DNA of 64,000 nt from Martinezella lusitana (GTDB lineage Bacteria; Pseudomonadota; Alphaproteobacteria; Rhizobiales; Rhizobiaceae): contig NZ_JAFEVL010000073.1 in the NCBI RefSeq assembly GCF_016901135.1, positions 124,001 to 188,000 on the forward strand, written 5' to 3'. Both the position numbers and the translations under genes were made by a program. Shown here in pieces: positions 26,659-35,296 of the stretch (position 1 is its first letter; each line of letters begins with the position of its first letter). The notes under the pieces were generated by a model. The model saw only the letters and a program-made list of their open reading frames with translations, had not been told where the DNA came from and searched no databases.

Positions 26659-26770
26659 AGCATGATGCCGAAAAGTGTGGAGCGGTTTTCGGACGACATC
26701 ATGCTCTACTTTTTTGATTATAGAGCGGATTCAGATTTTAGGTCGACTCGACCTAAAATCATCCGCTCTA
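26657..26770. repeat. RIME-type palindromic intergenic repeat, full copy
   Basis: Two palindromes in tandem. The first (26657-26707) has perfect 11-bp outer arms (agagcatgatg / catcatgctct) and inner ccgaaaa / ttttcgg arms. The second (26721-26770) has tagagcggat / atccgctcta outer arms and gattttaggt / acctaaaatc inner arms. Size and two-palindrome design match the Rhizobium-specific intergenic mosaic element. It starts within the hppA stop codon. A second partial copy is at 52555-52597. Confidence 0.8.
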
Positions 26771-26795
26771 GCCGAAGAAAACCGAACGCATAAAG

Positions 26796-26829
26796 AAAAC
26801 CCGCGGGGCGCTATGCCTCGCGGGTTTTT
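26796..26829. terminator. Bidirectional terminator between hppA and bamE
   Basis: Stem aaaacccgcg (26796-26805) / cgcgggtttt (26819-26828), extended inward, with A- and T-runs on the flanks. It lies between convergent genes. Confidence 0.88.
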
Positions 26830-26851
26830 CTTTGGAGTACCTTCCCGCGGC

Positions 26852-27361
26852 CTATTGGCCCGGGTTTAGGTTGTTGAGGAAGTTCCTCGCGCCGTTCACG
26901 CCCTGGCCGCCGCCCTGCAGGATCTGCTGCAGGAAGGTGATGTCGCGACCGCCGGTCGGCGTCGTACGGCTGATCATGTCGAAGACCCTGCCGTCCTTCA
27001 GCGTATAGTTCGCTTCCTGCTTCACGATACCGTCCTTGTCGAAATAGATCGCCAGGATGTTCTGGTCGACCAGCTTCGGCTTCATGAAGGCGACGGCGCG
27101 TGTGCGCTTCTGGGAGATATAGTAGAAAACCTCGCCGTCGAAGGTCGCGGTGGTTGAGGGCGTACCGAGCGACAGCAGCACCTGCTCGCGGCTCGAGCCG
27201 ACGGGCGCAAGGGCGAGCGACTGCTGATCGAAGATGTAGCCGTTGTTCATGACCTCGCCGGTCTGGCAACCCGTAAGTCCTACGGTCGCAATCACCAGGG
27301 CGATGGCGGCACTGCTGCTGAAAGTAATGTCAGACTTGAAATACCGTCTGGTCAACGACAT
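26852..27361 (-). CDS. bamE: Outer-membrane assembly factor BamE-like lipoprotein
   Basis: A 169-aa lipoprotein of the SmpA/OmlA (BamE) family, part of the complex that inserts beta-barrel proteins in the outer membrane. A signal peptide ends in the lipobox LTGC (C32). The BamE domain includes VGSSREQVLLSLGTPSTTATFDGEVFYYIS and IYFDKDGIVKQ. It is longer than E. coli BamE because of a C-terminal Gly/Asn-rich tail (QILQGGGQGVNGARNFLNNL), usual for rhizobial members. It is convergent with hppA and divergent from the CBP3-like gene. Confidence 0.92.
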   Translation of the reverse strand: MSLTRRYFKSDITFSSSAAIALVIATVGLTGCQTGEVMNNGYIFDQQSLALAPVGSSREQVLLSLGTPSTTATFDGEVFYYISQKRTRAVAFMKPKLVDQNILAIYFDKDGIVKQEANYTLKDGRVFDMISRTTPTGGRDITFLQQILQGGGQGVNGARNFLNNLNPGQ

Positions 27362-27640
27362 CTCATCTCCCCTAATGAATCAATCCGATGGCCGAGCGGC
27401 CGGTATGATCTTGCTGCGCACATCATTGTGGCCTTTCCGCGATCGAAAAAGCTACAATGGTGTTGTTCGTCACTCTTCATCACCGACATCCACAGCGTGA
27501 TGAAGGTAAGGGCGGGAGCCTTGAAGCGGGCACAAACGGCATTGCAATTCGCGCCTGCTTCGGTAAACCAGCTTTGGCGTGGATGCAACAAGGCCAAGCA
27601 AAAACGGGGCGCTCTGAATGAGCCAATTCCGGGAATTTTC

Positions 27641-28198
27641 ATGATTTTTGGGCTATTCCGCAAAAGAAATCACAATCAGATTATCGTCGTCAGGCAATAT
27701 GAGGTTCTGACATCGATGGCGCGAGAGCCGGTTTTCTATACCGGCTACGACGTGCCGGATACGGTGATGGGGCGCTTCGAATTGCTTTCGGTTGTCATGA
27801 TCCTGTTTTTCCGCCGCACGCGATCGTCCGCGACCAGTGGCCAGGAGCTTGCACAGGAAATCGTCGATGCGTTTTTCGAGGATATCGACTATTCGATCCG
27901 CGAGCTTGGAATTGGTGACAACAGCGTGCCGAAGCGCATGAAGAAACTCGCCGGCATGTTTTACGGTCGGCTCGAAAGCTATGCGACGGCCATGGACGGC
28001 AATGATCGTGCTGCACTTGCCGCAGCACTTCGTCGCAACATCTATCCCAAGACGGATGCGGGAGCAGCCTCGATGGCGGCGCTGGCCGACTGGATGATGG
28101 ACGCCGAGGCGCATTTGGCCGCCGTGACGGAGGCCGACATCGCCACGGGCTCGGCGACGCTGCCGCAGCCAGGCAAGCTCGGCCAAAAGGTAGGTTAG
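27641..28198 (+). CDS. Ubiquinol-cytochrome c chaperone (CBP3-like)
   Basis: A 185-aa protein of the CBP3/UQCC1 family, which helps cytochrome b and the bc1 complex assemble in mitochondria; the bacterial role is inferred. Family features are PVFYTGYDVPDTVMGRFELLSVV, followed by DAFFEDIDYSIRELGIGDNSVPKRMKKLAGMFYGRL. The ATG at 27641 is preceded by GGGA and gives the family N-terminus; the frame extends 71 codons further upstream without any family similarity. It sits ten bases before the DUF177 gene in an arrangement common to alphaproteobacteria. Confidence 0.9.
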   Translation: MIFGLFRKRNHNQIIVVRQYEVLTSMAREPVFYTGYDVPDTVMGRFELLSVVMILFFRRTRSSATSGQELAQEIVDAFFEDIDYSIRELGIGDNSVPKRMKKLAGMFYGRLESYATAMDGNDRAALAAALRRNIYPKTDAGAASMAALADWMMDAEAHLAAVTEADIATGSATLPQPGKLGQKVG

Positions 28199-28208
28199 GA
28201 GGCAAAAA

Positions 28209-28766
28209 ATGAAAACACACAACTCCGATGAAACGCCGTTTTCCTATCCGGTGAAGGTCGGTCATATCTCCGCCAATCCGGTGGATGTGCATGTCGAGGC
28301 GGATGATCGCGAGCTTGCGGGCTTGGCGACGCTTTGGGATGTCCTTTCCGTGGAAAAACTCGAAGCGGATCTGAAGATCTCGCGCTGGAAGCGCGACGGC
28401 GTGCGGATCAAGGGCAATGTGAGGGCAAAGCTTGTCCAGGCCTGCGTCGTCACGCTCGAACCGGTCGAGTCTGACATCGACGAGAATTTCGAGCATATTT
28501 TCGTACCGGAGGATTCCAAACTGGCGCGCGCGCCATCGGTGGCTGCGGGTGAAATGGTGCTCGATCCCGATGGTCCGGATCTTCCCGACACGTTCATCGG
28601 CGACACGATCGATGCCGGTGCTGTTGCTGCGGAGTTCGCGGCGCTCGCCATCGATCCTTATCCGCGCAAGCCCGATGTCGAGTTTGAAGGGCACATCGAA
28701 GACGCCGGCGAAAATGACAGGAAACCTTCCCCATTCGCCGTTCTGAAAGACTGGAAAAAGGAATAG
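28209..28766 (+). CDS. DUF177 (YceD-family) protein
   Basis: A 185-aa DUF177 protein, thought to act in ribosomal RNA or large-subunit maturation (YceD in E. coli, yl39 in plants). The signature ACVVTLEPVESDI is present at about residues 78-90, and the C-terminal DPYPRKPDVEFE segment is typical. It is separated from plsX by 102 bases. rpmF, which lies between these genes in E. coli, is absent here. The start ATG has GGAGG upstream. Confidence 0.9.
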   Translation: MKTHNSDETPFSYPVKVGHISANPVDVHVEADDRELAGLATLWDVLSVEKLEADLKISRWKRDGVRIKGNVRAKLVQACVVTLEPVESDIDENFEHIFVPEDSKLARAPSVAAGEMVLDPDGPDLPDTFIGDTIDAGAVAAEFAALAIDPYPRKPDVEFEGHIEDAGENDRKPSPFAVLKDWKKE

Positions 28767-28868
28767 ACCCTCGTGGCAACTGAGCACAATTCAGTTGTAA
28801 CCGAGGGAGAAAACGGTATTTTGACGCCAAATTCGCCAGGCCCGGCGGACAAAAAGGACTAGGGACGC

Positions 28869-29915
28869 GTGATCAGAATTTCTCTTGACCTAATGGGTGG
28901 CGACTTCGGCCCTGAGGTTGTTGTTCCCGGCGCGGCCAAGGCGCTGGATAGGCATCCCGATATCACTTTCCTCATGTATGGCCAAAAGGATCGCTGTGAG
29001 GCGATCCTTGCCAGATATCCGAAGCTTCGGGAAAGATCTGCCTTTCACGAATGCGATGTTGCCATCAGCATGGACGAAAAGCCGAGCCAGGCGCTGCGCC
29101 GCGGCCGTTACGTATCCAGCATGTGGCGTTCCATCGAAGCGGTGAAGGTGGGGGCCGCCGACGTCGTGGTCTCGGCCGGCAATACCGGGGCGCTGATGGC
29201 AATGGCGAAATTCTGCCTGCGCACCATGGCCAATATCGAACGTCCGGCGATCGCCGCAATCTGGCCGACGCTGCGCGGCGAAAGCATTGTGCTCGATGTC
29301 GGCGCCACCATTGGCGCGGATGCGCAGCAGCTGCTTGATTTTGCCCTGATGGGCGGTGCGATGGCACGCGCGCTTTTCGAGATCGAGCGCCCGACGGTCG
29401 GCCTGCTGAATGTCGGCGTCGAAGAAATCAAGGGTCAGGAAGAGGTCAAGGATGCCGGTCGCCTGATCCGCGAGGCCAATCTCGAATCGCTGGAATATTC
29501 CGGCTTCGTCGAGGGCGACGATATCGGCAAGGGTACGGTCGATGTCGTGGTCACGGAAGGCTTCTCCGGCAACATCGCCTTGAAGGCTGCGGAAGGCACG
29601 GCAAAGCAGATCGGTTCTTATTTGCGCTCGGCGATGACGCGCACGCTGCTGGCCCGCATCGGCTATATCTTCGCCAAGGGAGCTTTCGACCTGCTGCGCG
29701 AAAAGCTAGACCCCAGCAAGGTCAATGGCGGCGTTTTCCTCGGCCTCAACGGCATTGTCATCAAGAGCCACGGTGGCGCGAACGCGGAAGCCTTTGCAGC
29801 CGCCATCGATGTCGGCTACGACATGGCCAAGAACGGACTTACGCAGAAAATCGAAAACGATTTGAAAAAGTATCATGCCAAACGGCTTCCCCCGATCGGG
29901 CCGGAAGCGGCATGA
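28869..29915 (+). CDS. plsX: Phosphate acyltransferase PlsX
   Basis: Makes acyl-phosphate from acyl-ACP, the first step of phosphatidic acid synthesis with PlsY. The 348-aa protein starts with GTG and shows the family markers ISLDLMGGDFGPEVVVPGA, VSAGNTGALMAMA and GFSGNIALKAAEGTAKQIG. The start is fixed by family alignment; its ribosome site is modest. It is followed 19 bases later by fabH, the usual lipid-synthesis pair. Confidence 0.96.
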   Translation: MIRISLDLMGGDFGPEVVVPGAAKALDRHPDITFLMYGQKDRCEAILARYPKLRERSAFHECDVAISMDEKPSQALRRGRYVSSMWRSIEAVKVGAADVVVSAGNTGALMAMAKFCLRTMANIERPAIAAIWPTLRGESIVLDVGATIGADAQQLLDFALMGGAMARALFEIERPTVGLLNVGVEEIKGQEEVKDAGRLIREANLESLEYSGFVEGDDIGKGTVDVVVTEGFSGNIALKAAEGTAKQIGSYLRSAMTRTLLARIGYIFAKGAFDLLREKLDPSKVNGGVFLGLNGIVIKSHGGANAEAFAAAIDVGYDMAKNGLTQKIENDLKKYHAKRLPPIGPEAA

Positions 29916-29934
29916 GCGACGGGGTACAAGCAGA

Positions 29935-30906
29935 ATGATCCGTTCAGTTGTCCGCGGATTTGGGGCGTCGCTCCCCAAGCGTGTCATGACCAATGCACAG
30001 ATGGAACAGGTTGTCGACACCACCGACGACTGGATCGTCCAGCGCACCGGTATTCGCCAGCGCCACATTGCAGGCGAAGGCGAAACCACGGCTTCGTTGG
30101 GTGAGCAGGCGGCACGCGCCGCCCTCGCCAACGCCGGGCTGACGGCCGACGATCTCGATCTGATCATCGTCGCCACCTCGACGCCCGACAACACGTTTCC
30201 CGCCACCGCGGTGAATATCCAGAACCGGCTCGGCATGCATCATGGCTTTGCCTTCGACGTCCAGGCCGTCTGTACCGGGTTCGTCTATGCCGTGACGACC
30301 GCAGACGCCTACATTCGCTGCGGCCTTGCCAAGCGCGTGCTCGTCATCGGCGCCGAAACATTCTCCCGCATCCTCGATTGGACCGACCGCACGACCTGCG
30401 TTCTCTTCGGTGACGGCGCCGGCGCGCTGATCCTCGAGGCAGGCGAGGGGAGCGGCGCCAGCAGTGATCGCGGCGTGCTGACGGCAAGCCTGCGTTCGGA
30501 TGGCGCGCACAAAGATAAGCTCTATGTCGACGGCGGTCCCTCCACGACGGGAACGGTCGGCGTGCTGCATATGGCGGGACGCGAGGTGTTCAAACACGCC
30601 GTCGGCATGATCACCGACGTTATCGAGGCTACCTTCAAGGCCGCCGGTGCGACGGCTGACGACCTTGACTGGCTGGTGCCACATCAGGCGAACAGGCGCA
30701 TCATCGACGGGTCCGCCAAAAAGCTCGGAATTGCTCCCGAGAAGGTTGTGATCACCGTCGATCTCCATGGCAATACGTCGGCCGCTTCAATCCCGCTGGC
30801 GCTCGCGGTTGCTGCCGGTGACGGCCGAATCAAGAAGGGCGATCTGGTCATGCTGGAAGCCATGGGCGGCGGTTTCACCTGGGGCGCAGTCCTGTTACGC
30901 TGGTAG
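29935..30906 (+). CDS. fabH: Beta-ketoacyl-ACP synthase III
   Basis: Starts fatty acid synthesis by condensing acetyl-CoA with malonyl-ACP. The catalytic triad is C113 (VQAVCTGF), H249 (PHQANRRI) and N279 (HGNTSAAS). The 323-aa size fits the family. The ATG at 29935 is preferred to the longer frame that begins inside plsX, because it gives the common MIRSVVRGFGA start. It lies in a unit with plsX and ihfA. Confidence 0.97.
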   Translation: MIRSVVRGFGASLPKRVMTNAQMEQVVDTTDDWIVQRTGIRQRHIAGEGETTASLGEQAARAALANAGLTADDLDLIIVATSTPDNTFPATAVNIQNRLGMHHGFAFDVQAVCTGFVYAVTTADAYIRCGLAKRVLVIGAETFSRILDWTDRTTCVLFGDGAGALILEAGEGSGASSDRGVLTASLRSDGAHKDKLYVDGGPSTTGTVGVLHMAGREVFKHAVGMITDVIEATFKAAGATADDLDWLVPHQANRRIIDGSAKKLGIAPEKVVITVDLHGNTSAASIPLALAVAAGDGRIKKGDLVMLEAMGGGFTWGAVLLRW

Positions 30907-31013
30907 GCCTCATCTCTAAAAGCCGATTCCGAACAAGAGCTTGACCGTTTGGCGCAAGGGCAATAGTCTCGTACGGCTTGAATAAGATTACCTATCAATA
31001 TGGGCGGGGAGCT

Positions 31014-31352
31014 ATGACGGGCAAGACAGTGACGCGCGCAGATCTGGCGGAGTCGGTATTCCGGAAAGTCGGTCTCTCCCGGACGGAGTCGGCGGAACTC
31101 GTCGAGACTGTTATAGATGAAATTTGCAACGCCATCGTGCGTGGAGAAACCGTAAAGCTCTCCTCATTCGCGACTTTTCAGGTGCGCGACAAAAATGAAC
31201 GTGTCGGGCGAAATCCGAAGACCGGCGAGGAAGTTCCGATCTCTCCGCGGCGCGTCATGACCTTCAAGGCATCCAACGTCCTGAAGACCCGCATCCTCAA
31301 GGCTCATGCGAGCCGCAAGGCGAAAGCCAGGCCGGTAAATCCGGCCTCCTGA
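31014..31352 (+). CDS. ihfA: Integration host factor alpha subunit
   Basis: A 112-aa HU/IHF-family DNA-bending protein. It starts MTGKTVTRADLAESVFRKVGLSR, and the arm that intercalates DNA contains RVGRNPKTGEEVPISPRRVMTFK, with the IHF-alpha proline. The ATG at 31014 follows GGGGAG. The longer frame, starting at 30978, has no ribosome site. A basic tail (HASRKAKARP) is typical of rhizobia. The MerR gene follows, as in most alphaproteobacteria. Confidence 0.96.
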   Translation: MTGKTVTRADLAESVFRKVGLSRTESAELVETVIDEICNAIVRGETVKLSSFATFQVRDKNERVGRNPKTGEEVPISPRRVMTFKASNVLKTRILKAHASRKAKARPVNPAS

Positions 31353-31582
31353 TCCATTCACTCCATTTGTTTCCCATCGGCAGGGTGCCTGCGATGCGAC
31401 CCTTTTCGATGTCTTTCTTGGGCTTTTTGCAGTTTGCTTGTGTAGCGGCCGAAGAGATGACTTGAATTTCTCCTGGCAAACCGTTGAAATATGGTGAGTC
31501 GCATCGTGATAGGATGCGGTGCCGATATCAGGTTTTGCGTGATCTGGCGCGAATGGCGCCGTAGTCGCGCTGTGGGAGTATC

Positions 31583-32128
31583 ATGATGGACAAGAGCCCG
31601 GATGCATTTCGCACGATCAGCGAAGTTGCCGAAGACCTTGATCTGCCGCAACATGTCCTACGGTTCTGGGAAACACGCTTTCTGCAAATCAAGCCGATGA
31701 AGCGTGGCGGCGGTAGGCGCTATTACCGGCCGGAGGATGTCGACCTCCTGAATGGCATCCGCCATCTGCTATACGATCACGGCTATACGATCAAAGGCGT
31801 TCAGAAGCTTCTGAAAACTAACGGCAACAAGTTCGTTATCGCCGTTGGCCACGGGGATCTCGCCAGCGTCGAGGCGCTTGCCGGGGCGGCACAGGAGCCT
31901 GCGCCGGTCGAACCGCGTATTGGTTCCACCAATCCGGAGGACGACCAGATTGTCGGGCGCGCCAAGGCGCCGATAAGCCGTCGGTTCTTTAATTTCGTCA
32001 GCGGGGAGGACGGCATGCCGGATGTCTCGCTTGGCAAGTCCAGTGTCGGCAAGGAGGATCGGGCGTTGCTTCAGGAAACGCTCTATGACCTGCTGGAGTG
32101 CAAACGTCTGCTTGATCAGGTGCGATAA
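31583..32128 (+). CDS. MerR-family regulator downstream of ihfA
   Basis: A 181-aa DNA-binding protein. The MerR winged helix covers about residues 9-80 (RTISEVAEDLDLPQHVLRFWETRF and GGGRRYYRPEDVDLL). No metal-binding cysteines are present, and the C-terminal part is short and acidic, so it is not a metal sensor. This protein is found after ihfA across alphaproteobacteria, but its target is unknown to me. The start could be the ATG at 31583 or the next one, at 31586; GGGAG lies upstream. Confidence 0.9.
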   Translation: MMDKSPDAFRTISEVAEDLDLPQHVLRFWETRFLQIKPMKRGGGRRYYRPEDVDLLNGIRHLLYDHGYTIKGVQKLLKTNGNKFVIAVGHGDLASVEALAGAAQEPAPVEPRIGSTNPEDDQIVGRAKAPISRRFFNFVSGEDGMPDVSLGKSSVGKEDRALLQETLYDLLECKRLLDQVR

Positions 32129-32498
32129 GCGATATTCGGTCACTCCGTCGCCCGGCGTCGTTCGGTACAGCGTCCAAGGGCACGCCTTGCGTTTTTCAAC
32201 GGAAATGCAACCGAGACATGTATATGCTTCCTTTGCGCACCTTTGGGAAACGCATCGGATGCTCGCAATATGGTCAGATACACCGCCGTGATATTTTTGT
32301 CACATTTGCCACTCTTATGCGTTGTAAAAAATAGTTCGGCAGCCTTATTAATTTGACCGACTTTGGCGGCGGGTCCAGTTTGAAACGGAAGCCTCGTGCT
32401 TCGCCCTGTAATAGGGTAACAGTGAGTCAGGCCATGGAGGGGTATGATGTTATCTACCTTGAGGCTCCATCCCTGATGGATAGTCGAATGGAGATATC
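32129..32498. other. 370-bp leader and promoter region of the porin gene
   Basis: AT-richer than its surroundings, with no main gene. It must contain the porin promoter, though no clear -35/-10 pair is visible. Its right end holds a short upstream reading frame (32444-32476) with a good ribosome site, and three related hexamers (ATGGAG at 32434, CTCCAT at 32465, ATGGAG at 32488) that can pair alternatively. Confidence 0.5.
32444..32476 (+). CDS. Possible leader peptide upstream of the porin
   Basis: A ten-codon frame encoding MMLSTLRLHP, with GGAGGGG immediately upstream; the second ATG, at 32447, has the better spacing. It ends 22 bases before the porin start and overlaps the CTCCAT hexamer complementary to the porin Shine-Dalgarno. 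Translation of this frame could free the porin ribosome site. This is inference from position only, and such short frames also arise by chance. Confidence 0.35.
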   Translation: MMLSTLRLHP

Positions 32499-33605
32499 AT
32501 GAACATCAAGAGCCTTCTTCTTGGCTCCGCCGCTGCCATCGCCGCAGCGAGCGCTGCCCATGCCGCTGACGCAATTGTTGCGGCCGAGCCTGAACCACTT
32601 GAATACGTCCGCATCTGCGACGCCTACGGCACCGGTTATTTCTATATCCCCGGCACCGAAACCTGCCTGAAGGTGGGCGGCAAGGTCCGTACCGAAGGCG
32701 AGTGGTATGATGCCTACAATCCGAGTAGCAGGGTCGGCACGCTGTGGCATGAGCGCGTGGAGCTCAATGTCGATACGGCAACTGACACCGAATACGGTCC
32801 GCTGAAGACCAACACCATCTTTCGCTGGGAGTGGAACGATGGAAATGCGACCAGCGCCAAGCTGCTGTTTGCCAATATCAGCCTCGGTGGCTTCACGGTT
32901 GGTAAGCTCGATTCGCAGTACAACCTGTACATGGGTTATGCTGGCGACGTCGTCAACGACGACGTGATCTATGACGGCCCTTACGAACTGAACCAGCTGA
33001 CCTACAACTACGATGCCGGCAACGGCTTCACGGCTGTGGTCTCGCTCGAAGACAGTTACTCCACCTCCGACGGCAGTGCATCTTATGGCGCTAGCTGGTG
33101 GACGGACGACAAGTCCAACCATTACGCTCCCGATGCCGTCGCCGGTTTCGGCTACAAGGTGGGTAACTGGGGCTTCAAGGTCGTCGGCGGTTATGATTCC
33201 ATCGTCGAAGAAGGCGCCATCAAGGCGCGCATCGATGCCAAATTCGGGGCTGTGGAAGCCTTCCTGATGGGCGGCTGGAACACGGACGGCGACAAGCTGA
33301 ACAAGTATGCCGGCACCAACCAGGACGTCTCTGCCTGCACGACCTCGAGCGGCACCGTTAATGCGGGAAAATGCGGCTGGGGCGACTGGGCACTTTGGGG
33401 TGGTGTCGGCGTTCCGGTCAACGACAAGCTGAAGTGGAACCTGCAGCTTGCCTATACCGAGTCGAAGATCTTCGAGGCGACCACCAACCTCAAGTTCAAT
33501 CCGGTCAAGGATCTCCTGATCGAGCCGGAATTGACCTATGTTCACTACGACTTCATCAACGACGATACCGTCGCCGGCATCCTCCGTTTCGAGCGGAATT
33601 TCTGA
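32499..33605 (+). CDS. Porin of the alphaproteobacterial porin_2 (RopA-like) family
   Basis: A 368-aa outer-membrane beta-barrel porin. The signal peptide is cleaved after AAHA (about residue 22). The mature start, EPEPLEYVRICDAYGTGYFYIPGTETCLKVGGKVR, with its cysteine pair, is the hallmark of the porin_2 family. The C-terminus ends in ILRFERNF with a terminal Phe, as needed for BAM recognition. The Shine-Dalgarno is GGAG, six bases from the ATG. Rhizobial RopA proteins are major outer-membrane proteins; the pore preference here is unknown. A terminator follows. Confidence 0.92.
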   Translation: MNIKSLLLGSAAAIAAASAAHAADAIVAAEPEPLEYVRICDAYGTGYFYIPGTETCLKVGGKVRTEGEWYDAYNPSSRVGTLWHERVELNVDTATDTEYGPLKTNTIFRWEWNDGNATSAKLLFANISLGGFTVGKLDSQYNLYMGYAGDVVNDDVIYDGPYELNQLTYNYDAGNGFTAVVSLEDSYSTSDGSASYGASWWTDDKSNHYAPDAVAGFGYKVGNWGFKVVGGYDSIVEEGAIKARIDAKFGAVEAFLMGGWNTDGDKLNKYAGTNQDVSACTTSSGTVNAGKCGWGDWALWGGVGVPVNDKLKWNLQLAYTESKIFEATTNLKFNPVKDLLIEPELTYVHYDFINDDTVAGILRFERNF

Positions 33606-33665
33606 TCGGACATAAACGGATGTCTCGGCCACTTGAATGTGGCCAAAGACGCAAGCTGGATCTCG

Positions 33666-33693
33666 AAGGCCCTGCCGTTAGGTGGGGCCTTTT
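33666..33693 (+). terminator. Terminator after the porin
   Basis: Stem aaggccc (33666-33672) / gggcctt (33685-33691) followed by a T-run. Confidence 0.75.
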
Positions 33694-33865
33694 GTCTTGC
33701 AGCGAGCAAATGGTATGGGCCTGTTAAGCACGATGCCCTCTTTGCGTGTGATTTTGAGGGATTTTACCGCCTTTCGCGTATTGTTTGGTAGGACTGGCTT
33801 GCTAAAGCTTACCTTTGGCTGTATTTCGCAATCCCGGGATTGCACTATAAATTGCCGGAGGGAAT

Positions 33866-34192
33866 ATGCGTATACGTGCCACCGTAGCGGCGAGCCTCGT
33901 CGCCGTAACCACCATTCTATCGAGCTGTCAGACACCGCAGGAATCTGCGATGAATGCTGAAATGACCTGCCAGTCGCAGGGCTTCCGCCCCGGCTCGCAG
34001 CGCTACAATCGCTGCGTCGGCGCCACCTACCAGGCCAATCGCGCCCAGGCGCAGCAGGCTGAAAATCAGGCCGCCGGGCTTGCTGCTGCCGGTATCATCG
34101 GCGGCGTTCTGGTCGGTGCCGCAGTCAGCGATAACCATCACCGCGGCTATTATGGCCGCCCGTACTACCGCCGCTGCTATCGCTGCTGGTAA
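33866..34192 (+). CDS. Small glycine-zipper lipoprotein
   Basis: A 108-aa predicted lipoprotein. The signal peptide ends at the lipobox LSSC (C21). A middle region with QSQGFRPGSQRYNRCVG is followed by an Ala/Gly-rich helix (AGLAAAGIIGGVLVGAAV) that looks like a glycine zipper able to enter a membrane. The end is rich in His, Tyr and Arg. The function is unknown; similar small lipoproteins are common in the rhizobial envelope. The ribosome site is GGAGGG. A very strong terminator follows. Confidence 0.8.
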   Translation: MRIRATVAASLVAVTTILSSCQTPQESAMNAEMTCQSQGFRPGSQRYNRCVGATYQANRAQAQQAENQAAGLAAAGIIGGVLVGAAVSDNHHRGYYGRPYYRRCYRCW

Positions 34193-34209
34193 GCGATCGC
34201 CTAAACGTC

Positions 34210-34256
34210 AAAACGAAAACTCCGCCGGCGTCTCACACCGGCGGAGTTTTCGTTTT
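34210..34256. terminator. Strong bidirectional terminator
   Basis: A perfect 19-bp stem (34210-34228 with 34238-34256) and a nine-base loop, containing actccgccgg / ccggcggagt and A/T flanks. It lies between two convergent lipoprotein genes. Confidence 0.92.
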
Positions 34257-34266
34257 CCGGTCGCTC

Positions 34267-34524
34267 TCAGAACGGCTGGGTCATCACCTCCCGGCTGACC
34301 AGCTTCAGGCTGCGGTCAGGCTGGATGATGTAGGTTTCAAAGACATCCTCGCCCCATTGATTGGTGAAGTGATGCTGCAACCGCGTGCCGGGTGGCGATT
34401 GCGTCAGCTTCATGTGCGGCTGGCCGTGATAGGTAATGCTGCCGGGAACAGGTTCCAATGACTGGGTTGTGGTGCATGCGGCAAGCAGCGGCGCGCACAG
34501 CAGCAAGGCTATCAAGGGTTTCAT
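34267..34524 (-). CDS. Small predicted lipoprotein, 85 aa
   Basis: I do not recognise a family. A signal peptide with lipobox LAAC (C17) is clear, so the product should be lipid-anchored. The short mature part (HHFTNQWGEDVFETYIIQPDRSLKLVSR) looks beta-rich and may bind another envelope component. The ATG at 34524 is chosen because it is followed directly by the signal sequence and preceded by GAGG; the frame extends 25 codons upstream. It is convergent with the glycine-zipper lipoprotein gene. Confidence 0.75.
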   Translation of the reverse strand: MKPLIALLLCAPLLAACTTTQSLEPVPGSITYHGQPHMKLTQSPPGTRLQHHFTNQWGEDVFETYIIQPDRSLKLVSREVMTQPF

Positions 34525-34701
34525 TGCCTCAACTTTCCGATCGCTTCTTATTCTCTTAATTTCGTCTCGCAATAAAGACGAAAGGGCATCTGTGAGCATG
34601 GTTCCAGATCACTATATAGAGGTAATATCGGCGCGCTTGGCGACAAGGCTGTTTCACGCATATGTGCTTGGCGCCGCTGCCGGATTTCGAAGGAGGCGTA
34701 T

Positions 34702-35097
34702 ATGTTTACGATTGCCAGGTCGGTAACTGCCGTGGGCTTTGGTTTGCTGCTGACGGCTGGCGTCGCCATGCCGGCCGGTGCCATCACCATGCCGGCACTG
34801 TCGGTGCCCGAACAGTCCGACGTTATTCAGGTTCATGATCACGGCCATGGCCATTGGCACAATCATAATCACTGGAGGGGTGGCCATCGGCGCCACGGTT
34901 CGGATAGCTACTATGATGACAATTCGGACAGCGGCGTGCTCTTCAAATCCTTCGTGACAGGCACGCTGTTCAGCGGGCAACGCGCCCAAGGCTATTACGA
35001 TAGCCATGCCCGCGCCTGCGCAAGCCGCTACGGCTCCTACCGCGCCTCGGACAACAGCTATCAGCCGAGCCGTGGGCCAAGGCGCGAGTGCCGCTGA
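34702..35097 (+). CDS. BA14K-family secreted protein
   Basis: A 131-aa protein with a Sec signal peptide (cleavage near AGA, about residue 27). A His-rich stretch (HDHGHGHWHNHNHW, residues 45-58) could bind metal ions. The C-terminus HARACASRYGSYRASDNSYQ with a final cysteine is the BA14K signature, named for the Brucella immunoreactive 14-kDa protein with lectin-like behaviour. Rhizobia carry several such proteins; the role is unclear. The ribosome site (AAGGAGG) is strong. tRNA-Pro follows. Confidence 0.85.
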   Translation: MFTIARSVTAVGFGLLLTAGVAMPAGAITMPALSVPEQSDVIQVHDHGHGHWHNHNHWRGGHRRHGSDSYYDDNSDSGVLFKSFVTGTLFSGQRAQGYYDSHARACASRYGSYRASDNSYQPSRGPRRECR

Positions 35098-35183
35098 GTC
35101 GGAACTTTTTCTGAGCGGGCCACTACTTTTCGCTTGCGTCGCGAAACTCTAAACTCTAAACGAAACAAGCCGTTTCGGCAGGT

Positions 35184-35260
<77 letters not shown>

Positions 35261-35296
35261 TTATCTCCTTGAGCTCCCAATCGAATTTTCAGTGAT

